Origin: Actinomadura_C alba
GTDB taxonomy: Bacteria > Actinomycetota > Actinomycetes > Streptosporangiales > Streptosporangiaceae
Assembly (NCBI RefSeq): GCF_039530285.1
Contig: NZ_BAAAOK010000040.1
Span: 62,001 to 126,000, forward strand
Direction: 5' to 3'
DNA: 64,000 nucleotides
In this document: piece after piece, positions 18,496-26,600 of the stretch
Numbering within the stretch: the stretch's first letter is position 1
Layout of the letters: each line of letters starts with the position of its first letter
Notes under the pieces: generated by a model
Told to the model about the DNA's origin: nothing
Databases searched by the model: none
What the model saw: only the letters and a program-made list of their open reading frames with translations
Position numbers and translations under genes: made by a program

Positions 18496-18816
18496 GGGTC
18501 CTTTACCTCATTCTGTGTTGAACGGAGTCGAACGAGGGCACCGCAGATGGGGTGCACGTCGGAACCGTTCGTTGATCAGGGTGATGGGTCGCTCTGATCG
18601 TGACCGTCTTGATCGTCCAGACCTGCTTGACGCGCGGACTTACCGCTCACCGGCCGGACTCCTCCTGCCGGCGGTCCCCTGCGGCACCGTCTCCGGTGCC
18701 GGCGGCAGGAAGCTGCTGGTGCACTGCATCACCTTCTCGCTGCTGCGGCAGGCGTGACCTCTGTCCGCCCGGCCGGCCAGGCGCCGCCATCCTCGCCGGA
18801 TGTGCGGCCATGGAAC
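18496..18816. other. Intergenic stretch before the SDR gene
   Basis: I see no supported gene. A GC-rich imperfect repeat (CCTGCCGGCG ... CCGGCGGCAGG) lies at about 18667-18713. Confidence 0.35.
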
Positions 18817-19557
18817 TCAGATCTGGTTCAGGCCGCCGTCGACGTACAGGCTCGAACCGGTGATGAAGCTGCTCTGCTCGGAGGCGAGGAAGGTCACGGC
18901 AGCGGCGATCTCCTCCGGGCGCCCGAGCCGGCCCAGCGGCACACGCGTAGCCAGTTGCTGCTTGAAGGCGGCCGGGGCGGGAGTGAGCCCCGACACAGCA
19001 GGGGTATCGGTCGGGCCGGGCGTGATGGTGTTGACCCGGATGCCGCGTCCCTTGAGTTCGTTGGCCCAGGTCCGGGAGAACGATCGGGTGGCGGCCTTGG
19101 TAGCCGCGTACACACCGAGCGCCTCATCGCCGACGTCCACGTTGGTAGAGCCGTTCAAGATCACCGAGGCGCCGTCGTTGAGCAGCGGCAGCGCCTTCTG
19201 AACGGTGAACAGCGTGCCCCGGACGTTGATGCCGAAGAGGGTGTCGAAGTGCTCCTCGGTGACCTGCTCAAGCGTCACCAACGAGGCGACGGAGGCATTC
19301 GCGAACAGTACGTCCAGGCCCCGTCCTCGGCTGCGGATCGTCTCGTAGAGCCGGTCCAGGTCGGCGAGGTTCGAGATGTCGCCGGTCACCGCGGTAGCCG
19401 CTGAACCAATCTCTTCGACGGCCGCGTCGAGTTCGGTCTTGCGCCGGCCGGTGATGAACACGTGTGCGCCCTCGGCCGCCAGTCGTACGGCGCTGGCCAG
19501 GCCGATCCCGGTGCTGCCTCCGGTGACGAGAGCGGTCTTGCCCTCAAGTAGTCCCAC
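18817..19557 (-). CDS. SDR-family oxidoreductase
   Basis: Classical short-chain dehydrogenase/reductase (246 aa). The cofactor motif TGGSTGIG is at residues 12-19, an arginine follows in ITGRRKTEL (suggesting NADP), the catalytic serine lies in ILNGSTNVD and the YxxxK motif in YAATK. It ends with the usual SSFITGSSLYVDGGLNQI. GTG 19557, 8 nt after GGAGGT, gives the expected start GLLEGKTALVTGG; the longer frame from 19668 would run through the operator. It is divergent from a TetR regulator, with a strong palindrome between, so it is almost surely that regulator's target. The substrate is unknown. Confidence 0.9.
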   Translation of the reverse strand: MGLLEGKTALVTGGSTGIGLASAVRLAAEGAHVFITGRRKTELDAAVEEIGSAATAVTGDISNLADLDRLYETIRSRGRGLDVLFANASVASLVTLEQVTEEHFDTLFGINVRGTLFTVQKALPLLNDGASVILNGSTNVDVGDEALGVYAATKAATRSFSRTWANELKGRGIRVNTITPGPTDTPAVSGLTPAPAAFKQQLATRVPLGRLGRPEEIAAAVTFLASEQSSFITGSSLYVDGGLNQI

Positions 19558-19569
19558 GTGAATTGACCT

Positions 19570-19636
19570 CCGTCGAGTTCTGCATCGATCGATGCAGAAC
19601 TCGACGGTAGCATGTTCTGCATCGATCGCTACAGAA
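19570..19636. promoter_or_regulatory. Double TetR operator between SDR and TetR genes
   Basis: A 38-bp perfect palindrome spans 19570-19607 (half-site CCGTCGAGTTCTGCATCGA). Its central 22 bp recur with two mismatches at 19615-19636 (half-site TTCTGCATCGA). The centres are 37 bp apart. This is the expected architecture for an autoregulated divergent TetR/target pair. Confidence 0.75.
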
Positions 19637-19641
19637 GGGGG

Positions 19642-19647
19642 TAGACT
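19642..19647 (+). promoter_or_regulatory. Candidate -10 box for a leaderless tetR transcript
   Basis: TAGACT fits TANNNT and ends 6 nt before the GTG start, the spacing of leaderless actinobacterial promoters. It lies next to the second operator copy. Confidence 0.35.
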
Positions 19648-19653
19648 GCGTAG

Positions 19654-20262
19654 GTGGAGACCAAACAACGCCGCTCAACCGGCCGACCGCGAGGATTCGA
19701 CGCCGACGAAGCTCTCGAGCGCGCCCTGCTGGTCTTCTGGGAGCAGGGCTACGAGGGGGCCAGCCTGGCCAACCTGACCGACGCGATGGGCATCTCCACC
19801 ACCAGCATGTACGCAACCTTCGGTAACAAGGAGGAGCTGTTCCGCAAGGCCCTGGAGCGCTACACCGAAGGCCCGAGCGCATACCTGGCCCGAGCCCTGG
19901 AAGAGCCGACCGCCCTCGGCGTCGCCACCGCGATCCTGGCCGGCACCGTTCGAACCACCACCCGCCCGACACATCCCCACGGGTGCCTGGGCATCCAGGG
20001 CGCCCTGGCCACCAGCGACTCCGGGCGCGAAGTCCGCGACCTCCTCGTCGCCTGGCGCAACAACGGCTACTCCTGTATCCGAGAGCGGTTCCAACGAGCC
20101 GTCGACGACGGCGACCTGCCCCCGGAGACCAACCCGGCACTACTCGCCCGCTACGTCACCACCTTGACATCCGGCATCGCCGTGCAAGCCGCCAGCGGTG
20201 TCGGCCGCGACGAACTCCAGGAAATGGCCGACGCCGCCCTACGCAACTGGCCACTCTCCTGA
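19654..20262 (+). CDS. TetR-family transcriptional regulator
   Basis: Repressor of about 202 aa. The N-terminal helix-turn-helix is GRPRGFDADEALERALLVFW ... LANLTDAMGISTTSMYATFG followed by NKEELFRKAL. The C-terminal ligand domain contains HPHGCLGIQGALATSD, resembling the AcrR/NemR-like subgroup that often senses electrophiles or aromatics; the cysteine there could be a sensor (inference). GTG 19654 is used, and a leaderless transcript is possible. It is divergent from the SDR gene and probably represses both through the palindromes at 19570-19636. Confidence 0.88.
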   Translation: METKQRRSTGRPRGFDADEALERALLVFWEQGYEGASLANLTDAMGISTTSMYATFGNKEELFRKALERYTEGPSAYLARALEEPTALGVATAILAGTVRTTTRPTHPHGCLGIQGALATSDSGREVRDLLVAWRNNGYSCIRERFQRAVDDGDLPPETNPALLARYVTTLTSGIAVQAASGVGRDELQEMADAALRNWPLS

Positions 20263-20708
20263 GAACCGCCCGGCGTTCGTCTTCGCGAACAACCGAGCCT
20301 TTGCCAACCTGGTTTTCGGACTGGTCAACGGGTGCGCGGCGTGGCGCGACCTCGAATGATACGTTGTCATTACTCGATGGCTACGCGAGTTTCGATATGC
20401 TCTGTATGAAATTGATGAGCGGTTTCGAAGGATTCTGGCACCATGTGCTCTTTGTTGGTTGAACCCTGAGCGCGTACGCCTTCTCGCGGAACTGTCAACC
20501 TCAAACCAAAGATGCCGAGATCAACCCAGTGGTCACTGGCCGCCGGATTCGAGGTGTCGGCCTCCACTGCCTGGCGTTATATGGCCATTGACAACAACCG
20601 TCTTTCCGCTGTCTCCGGAATGAGGCAGGAGCACCCTTCCCGCTTGATCGATACGGACATATGATGCCGGGGACGTTTGGCGCTCGTAACTCAGAATGGA
20701 GGGCGCAA
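20263..20708 (+). other. Intergenic stretch with a transposase-like HTH fragment
   Basis: At about 20511-20590 a plus frame reads TQWSLAAGFEVSASTAWRYM, like the N-terminal helix-turn-helix of IS5-group transposases, and then ends. Nothing else is recognisable. The segment must include the promoter of the next gene. Confidence 0.3.
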
Positions 20709-21752
20709 ATGGAATGGGTACTGGGTCGGCGCCGGCAAGGAGACAGGCGGGTGTCGGCCGCGCTGAGCACTCTGATGATGCCGGCGGTGGCGTCGCTGGT
20801 GGTGCTGGGGCCCGCCTCAGCGGCACAGGCGTCCGACTGCACTCGTACCCACAGTGGACGGGTGCCCCTGGTCGATCTGGGTACAGGCACCTACCTGGGT
20901 GCTCAGGGTGGCCTCTACCCGGGAGGTGCGAACAGCCGCCCGGCGGCACACGATTCGGCCGGCCGGTCCATTGCGACCAACCAGATCCTGCCGCGAAACT
21001 CCTCGGGAGCGGTGGACAACACCAACGGCAAGGTCGTCTTCGCGTCGATCGGTATGTCCAACACCACCCAGGAGTTCCAGGCCTTCATGCAGTCGGTGGC
21101 CGGCGACGCCACCCTCAACCCCAAGCTGGTCCTCGTCGATGGGGCGCAGGGCGGGCAGGCCGCGACCGCTTGGGCCGACCCGAACAGCACCACCTGGCAG
21201 GTCCTCAACAACCGGCTGATGCAGGCCGGGGTGACGCCGGCCCAGGTGCAGACGGTCTGGCTCAAACAGCAGTTCGGTGGCGACAACCTGGGCACCTTCC
21301 CAAGCGGGGCGCAACAGTTGCGGGATGCGCTGCGCAGCATCGTGACGATCGCCAAGAGCAAGTACCCCAACCTGCGGATCGTCCACCTGTCCAGCCGCAC
21401 CTACGGTGACTACTCCACCGCGCTCCGCGGCAAGGGCGCGTACGAGCAGGCGTTCGCCGTGAAGCAGTTGATTGAGGACCAGATCGCCGGTGACCCACGA
21501 CTGGCGTACGCCGGCACCAGCGCTCCCGCTCCCTGGCTGGCCTGGGGGCCGTACCTGTGGGCCGATGGGCTGGGCGCCGACGGCGTGCCGGGCGGGGTTC
21601 CAGGCCGCAGAGACGGCCTTGAGTGGACGTGCGCCGATTACCAGACCGACGGCGTGCACCCGAGTACGTCCGGACGCAACAAGGTCGCCCGCGCCCTGGT
21701 GGAGTTCTACAGGAACGACACCACCGCCGCCCCCTGGTTCCGGGCGAGCTGA
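20709..21752 (+). CDS. Secreted SGNH/GDSL-like hydrolase of unknown specificity
   Basis: Exported protein (347 aa) with a Sec signal ending near GPASAAQA. A possible block I, FASIGMSNTTQEF, carries a serine in the expected first-strand position. The C-terminal DGVHPSTSGRNKVARALVEF supplies the D-x-x-H pair typical of SGNH hydrolases. In between is KYPNLRIVHLSSRTYGDYS, as in that fold. Esterase or carbohydrate deacetylase activity is inferred from the fold only. ATG 20709 is chosen because GGAGGG stands 5 nt upstream; the ATG at 20661 would add a poorly coding extension. It converges on the cupredoxin gene across a shared terminator. Confidence 0.65.
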   Translation: MEWVLGRRRQGDRRVSAALSTLMMPAVASLVVLGPASAAQASDCTRTHSGRVPLVDLGTGTYLGAQGGLYPGGANSRPAAHDSAGRSIATNQILPRNSSGAVDNTNGKVVFASIGMSNTTQEFQAFMQSVAGDATLNPKLVLVDGAQGGQAATAWADPNSTTWQVLNNRLMQAGVTPAQVQTVWLKQQFGGDNLGTFPSGAQQLRDALRSIVTIAKSKYPNLRIVHLSSRTYGDYSTALRGKGAYEQAFAVKQLIEDQIAGDPRLAYAGTSAPAPWLAWGPYLWADGLGADGVPGGVPGRRDGLEWTCADYQTDGVHPSTSGRNKVARALVEFYRNDTTAAPWFRAS

Positions 21753-21848
21753 ATCAGCTCAAGGGCGACCCGAAGCGGTCATGACGACGCTCCGGCTCTG
21801 CCATCTCCGTCGACAAGGCGAATCGGAGCCCAGTCGACATTCGTCCCC

Positions 21849-21891
21849 AGCCGGGGGCGACCTCACTTGACCAGTGCGGTCGCCCCCGGCT
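21849..21891. terminator. Bidirectional terminator between convergent genes
   Basis: A 14-bp perfect stem (AGCCGGGGGCGACC at 21849-21862 with 21878-21891); the 15-nt loop contains a further CACT/AGTG pairing. It is placed between the stops at 21752 and 21900. Confidence 0.75.
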
Positions 21892-21899
21892 GAAGGAAC

Positions 21900-23573
21900 T
21901 CACTTGGGGCAGCCGGTGCCCTTACCTGACTTGCATCCCGAGCCGGTCCCGCTTTCGACGACAGTGAACTTCGCCGTGCTCACATCGGAGGTGTTTCCGG
22001 CCTTGTCCGTGGCCCGGTACAGCACCGTGTGCGCACCCGGCTGAGCGACCATGAGCGGGTTCGCGTACACCGCGAACGGCTGCCCGTCGAGCGAGTACTC
22101 CACCTTGTCCACCCCGGACTCGGTGTCACTCGCCGAGATCGTCAGCCTGGCGGAGCCCACATAGTTCCAGGCCCAGTCCTGGCTGCCGGTGACCTGCGCC
22201 GACGCCTGCGGCGGAGTCGTGTCCTTGCCCGGCGGGTTGACCACCGTGAAGTTCACCGACCCCACGGTCGAGGTGTTGCCGGCCTTGTCGGTCGCCCGGT
22301 GCCGCACCGTGTGCGCACCCGGCTGGTTCACCGACACCGGAGCCGAGTACGTCGCGAACGCCCCACCGTTGAGTGAGTACTCCACCTTGTCCACGCCGGA
22401 CTCGGTGTCACTCGCCGAGACCGTCACCGTGGCGGAACCCACATAATTGCCATCGGCGTCCCTGTCCCCCGACACCGACGCCGACACCTGCGGCGGCGTC
22501 GTGTCCTTCGGCTGCGGGTCGACCACCGTGAACGACACCGAACCCACGTTCGAGGTGTTCCCGGCCTTGTCCGTCGCCCGGTACCGCACCGTGTGCGCAC
22601 CCGGCTGAGCGACCGCGAGCGGGTTCGCATACACCGCGAACGGCTGCCCGTCGAGCGAGTACTCCACCTTGTCCACCCCGGACTCGGTGTCACTCGCCGA
22701 GACCGTCACCGTGGCGGAACCCACATAATTGCCATCGGCGTCCCTGTCCCCCGACACCGACGCCGACACCTGCGGCGGCGTCGTGTCCTTCCCCGGCGGG
22801 TCGACCACCGTGAACGACACCGAACCTATATCCGAGGTGTTCCCGGCCTTGTCCGTCGCCCGGTACCGCACCGTGTGCGCACCCGGCTGGTTCACCGACA
22901 CCGGAGCCGCGTACGCCGTGAACGCCCCAGCGTCCAACGCGTACTCCACCTTGTCCACCCCGGACTCGGTGTCACTCGCCGAGACCGTCACCGTGGCGGA
23001 ACCCACATAATTGCCATCGGCGTCCCTGTCCCCCGACACCGACGCCGACACCTGCGGCGGCGTCGTGTCCGAGGCACCGCCGGTGACCACGAGCTCGCCG
23101 GTCATCATCTGGTGGCCGGGGATGGCGCAGAAGAAGCGGTACTTCCCAGGCGTGAGGTTCACCTGGATCTCGTGCCGGCCACCGCTCGCGTCAAAGGGGC
23201 TGGCGATGATGTTGGCGGCGACGTCGTGGTTGTAGCCGGGTGTGGACGTGTCGAAGGTCAGAGTGTGCGTCATCCCGGTGGTGTTGCCCGTCGCCGTGCT
23301 GTTCTCGAAGACGATCGTCGTGGGCCCTGCCGTCGCCGTGGTCGGCACGGACTTGTACGCGGTCATGCTGTTGTCGGCGGTCCAGGTGAGCACCTGTGCC
23401 GCCGCCTGACGGAGTTGCTGGTCCTGGGGATTCGCGACCGCACTCGACGACAGCCATAGCGCCGACACCGCCACACCCACCATCACCCCGACGAGGCGTC
23501 GCGTGGTGACAGGGGCTCTGGGCGCCTTCCGCGCCCTATCTATCAATTGGTGGAAAAGAGATCTGATCTGCAT
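21900..23573 (-). CDS. Secreted cupredoxin with four tandem Ig-like (OmpL47-type) repeats
   Basis: Exported protein (557 aa). Residues 1-48 form a signal with an n-region rich in arginine. A plastocyanin-like domain (about 55-165) carries candidate copper ligands: a histidine in MTHTLTF near 101 and C, H and M in FFCAIPGHQMM near 147-156. Four 94-residue repeats follow, each DTTPPQVSASVSGDRDADGN ... SGVDKVEY ... GAHTVRYRATDKAGNTS, the pattern of OmpL47/bacterial Ig-like modules. They probably act as a spacer or surface-binding stalk. The tail ends in a cysteine- and lysine-rich SGTGSGCKSGKGTGCPK. A GAGAGG site precedes the ATG. It lies downstream of the ThuA gene but is separated from it by a terminator. 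Confidence 0.82.
   Translation of the reverse strand: MQIRSLFHQLIDRARKAPRAPVTTRRLVGVMVGVAVSALWLSSSAVANPQDQQLRQAAAQVLTWTADNSMTAYKSVPTTATAGPTTIVFENSTATGNTTGMTHTLTFDTSTPGYNHDVAANIIASPFDASGGRHEIQVNLTPGKYRFFCAIPGHQMMTGELVVTGGASDTTPPQVSASVSGDRDADGNYVGSATVTVSASDTESGVDKVEYALDAGAFTAYAAPVSVNQPGAHTVRYRATDKAGNTSDIGSVSFTVVDPPGKDTTPPQVSASVSGDRDADGNYVGSATVTVSASDTESGVDKVEYSLDGQPFAVYANPLAVAQPGAHTVRYRATDKAGNTSNVGSVSFTVVDPQPKDTTPPQVSASVSGDRDADGNYVGSATVTVSASDTESGVDKVEYSLNGGAFATYSAPVSVNQPGAHTVRHRATDKAGNTSTVGSVNFTVVNPPGKDTTPPQASAQVTGSQDWAWNYVGSARLTISASDTESGVDKVEYSLDGQPFAVYANPLMVAQPGAHTVLYRATDKAGNTSDVSTAKFTVVESGTGSGCKSGKGTGCPK
21942..23069 (-). repeat. Four tandem 282-bp coding repeats
   Basis: Units begin (reading leftward) at 23069, 22787, 22505 and 22223. 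The shared block around TCCACCTTGTCC recurs exactly 282 bp apart at 22945, 22663, 22381 and 22099. Units 1-3 are nearly identical at the DNA level, while unit 4 is more diverged. The pattern implies recent duplication or continuing gene conversion. Confidence 0.9.
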
Positions 23574-23643
23574 TTATCGCTGCACCTCTCACGATCTGCG
23601 AGACGGTCGATGGACCGCGGGCGCCCGGTGGTTCACTCGGAGG

Positions 23644-23682
23644 GGTGCCGGCGCGGGGGCTGCTCGCCCCCGCGCCGGCACC
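23644..23682 (-). terminator. Hairpin terminator of the ThuA/DUF1080 gene
   Basis: A 17-bp perfect stem (GGTGCCGGCGCGGGGGC at 23644-23660 with 23666-23682) and 5-nt loop, starting 14 bp beyond the stop at 23697. Confidence 0.75.
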
Positions 23683-23696
23683 GACCGACTACCGAC

Positions 23697-26600
23697 CTAG
23701 AGCTCCCGCACCCGGATGTTGCGGAGGTCGATCAGGTCGGCGTTGCCGTGGTTCTGCAACCCGATGAACCCGCTGATGAACTGGCGCAGGTCCGTGGGCG
23801 GGTCGCCAGCGCGAGACGACTGCTTGCCCGGCGTGTTGTCGAACTCGTTGATCACCACACCGTTGCGGATGATCGTGTAGTGCTGTCCGACCACCCGGAC
23901 CTCGTAGTCGTTCCACTGGCCCTTCGGGGTTGCCCCGGCCTTGTCCAGGCCTTGCGACTTGAAGTTGTAGATCGAGCCCGTCTTCTGCGGCTCGCCCGTG
24001 TCGCCGTCGTAGATCTGGACCTCGTGGCCGCAGTAGATCGCGACCCACGCTGGGGACGTACGGGCCGATCCGACGGTCCCGCAGCTTCCGGTCGGCCGCT
24101 GGTCCAGCGGCGTCCTCGGGTCGGGGAACCGCACGAAGACTCCGCTGTTCGCGCGGGTTTCACCGGCCGAACTGTCACGGAACTGCAGTCTCACGGAGAA
24201 GTCGGCGTACGCCTTCTTGGAGTACCACAGCATTCCCAGACCGCCGGAGCTGCGGATCGTGCCGTCCTTCTGCAGATCGAACTTTCCGGACGGAGCCTGG
24301 GACCAGCCCTGGAGGGACCACGGCGTCCCGTCGAAGATGGACTCATACCCGTTGGTCTTGCCGATCTCGGAATTGGCTCCCGCCGTCTTGAGCGTCGACG
24401 CCTCCTTGTTGTCGATGACGCCGTCCTTGCGGAACTGGTTCACCAGGTCGTTGAGGTGGCTCACGAACTGACCGTGGTTCGGCCAGGAGCGCTCGTCGTC
24501 GATCAGGTCGTTGATCGTGCAGCCGCCGCCGACCTGACGGTTGGCCACACCGGTGTCGGTGTCCAGCAGCCGAACCGTCTTTCGGGCGTCGGGCGCCGAG
24601 CAACCGACCTTGACGTCGATCTTCCCGGTGGCCACCTCACCATCGGCGTACTTCACGGTGAGCGTCGCGTGGTAGGTCCCGAAGTTCGCGTAGGTGTGCG
24701 TCGGGTTGGCCTCGGTCGACGGCTGGCTGCCGTCACCGAAGTCCCACTTCCACGACACACCGCCGGCCTTCGCGGCAGAGAACGCCATCGTCTTCGGCGT
24801 GCTCTCCTGGACGGCCCGCACCGCGGCTTCGCTCGGGTTCGGCGTCGCCGGACCACCGTTGTAGGTGATGCGGATCAGCTTCTGGTTCGAGTGGAGGCTG
24901 AAGAAGCCGCTGGCGTAGTCGAGCATGTAGAGCGCGCCGTCCGGACCGAACTTGGCGTCCATCCAGGACTGGAGCTGGGTGGTGCCGCCGCCGGACTGGA
25001 TGATGCTGCGCAGGTCCTCGGCGAAGGCGGGCTGGCCGTTCGGGACGTCCTTTTTGTCCACGGTCATGGCGACGCGGTTGGGGGCGCACTCATCACCGAG
25101 GAACCACTTGTTGTCCCAGTGGGCCGGCCACGCCACGCCGCTGCCCGTGTCGACCTCGGAACGGTGGTAGGTCGGTCCGTTCATGACGGCCTGGCAGCCG
25201 CCGGTGACATAGGGCTCGGTGAAGGTCTCGTCACCCAGCTTGTAGGTCGGCAGACCGCTGCCATCGGTCCGCTTCGGGTAGACCGGGCCACCGCCCTGCG
25301 GCGAGTACCAGATCATGTTGTGGCGCGCCGGCGGGATGTCGACGAGACCGGTATTGCGCGGCGAGGTGTTCTTCAGGTTGTCGCAGTCGTACCAGCCGGC
25401 GGGCTGAGTGGCGTCGACGTTGCTGCGGTCACGGTAGGGCTGCTTGTTGCCCATGCAGTACGGCCAGCCCTGGTTGCCCGCAGAGGTGATGATCGTCGCG
25501 TTCTCGTACTTCGCCGGACCCCACGTCTCGCTCGGGGCGCCGGCGTCCGGACCGACCCATGCGGCCGTCAGCCAGTCGTTCTTGTTGTCCCAGGCGAGCC
25601 GCGAGATGTTGCGGACGCCCATCACGTAGATCTCCGGGCGGGTCTTGCCGCCGCCCTCTTCGTTGCCGGTGAACAGGTTGCCCTTGGGAACCGTGTACGT
25701 GCCATCCGGCTCCGGGTGGATCCGGATGATCTTTCCGTTGAGGTCGTTGGTGTTGCCGGAGGTGCGGCGGGCGTCCTGGAACGAGATGCCCTTGTAGTCC
25801 TGGGTCCAGTTGTTCCCGGAGTAGCCGCTCGAGCCGCCGGAGGAGTTGCTGTCACCGGAGCCGATGTAGAGGTTGCCCTGCTTGTCGAAGGTCATGCCGC
25901 CACCCGAGTGGCAGCAGCTGTGGATCTGGGTGTCCCACTTCAGCAGATCCTTACGGGTGCCCTGGTCGATCGACTGCTTCGCGGCGTCGTAGGTGAACCG
26001 CGAGACCGTCCGCTTGCCGATTCGCTTGTCCCTGTCGATCGACTCGTGCGGCATCCAGTAGGCGTAGACCCATCCGTTCTGCGCGAACTTGGGGTCGAGC
26101 GTGATGCCGACGAGGCCTTCCTCGTTCTTGACCAGCTCGTCACCGCTGCCGCGGTTGCCCATCACCTCGAGGGTGGTGAGGAGCTTGGGCTGCTTGGTCT
26201 TCGGGTCCCACTGGTGGATGGTGCCGCAGCCGAGGCCGACCTTGGGGTTGTTCCAGTCGGCGATCGGCCCGGACGGGCACGCCGCCTTGCCGATGTAGAA
26301 GACCTTGCCGTCAGGGGCGATGGTCAGGCCGTGCGGCTCGCCGATCTGGTCGAGTTGACCCGACTGGTTCTGCGCGGTCAGCCGCTCGATCTTGTAGTTC
26401 GACCCGATGGTCGCCTGGCAGTCACCGCGGACCAGGCCGGTCGCCCATCTGATGCCGCCGGCCAGGTGACTCTTGAATTGCTTGTCCGTGGTGTAGCTGG
26501 CCTCGGTGCGGCCCATGCCGGTGTAGAACGACCGGCCACCGTCGTAGTCGCGGCACCACGAGATCGGGTGGAACGGGCCATTGCCGGCCAGGCCCGCGTT

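Noticed and set aside
21942..23069. Possible CRISPR-like array because of regular repeats
   Set aside because: The period is 282 bp and in frame, encoding Ig-like modules; there are no short direct repeats with unique spacers and no cas genes anywhere in the window.
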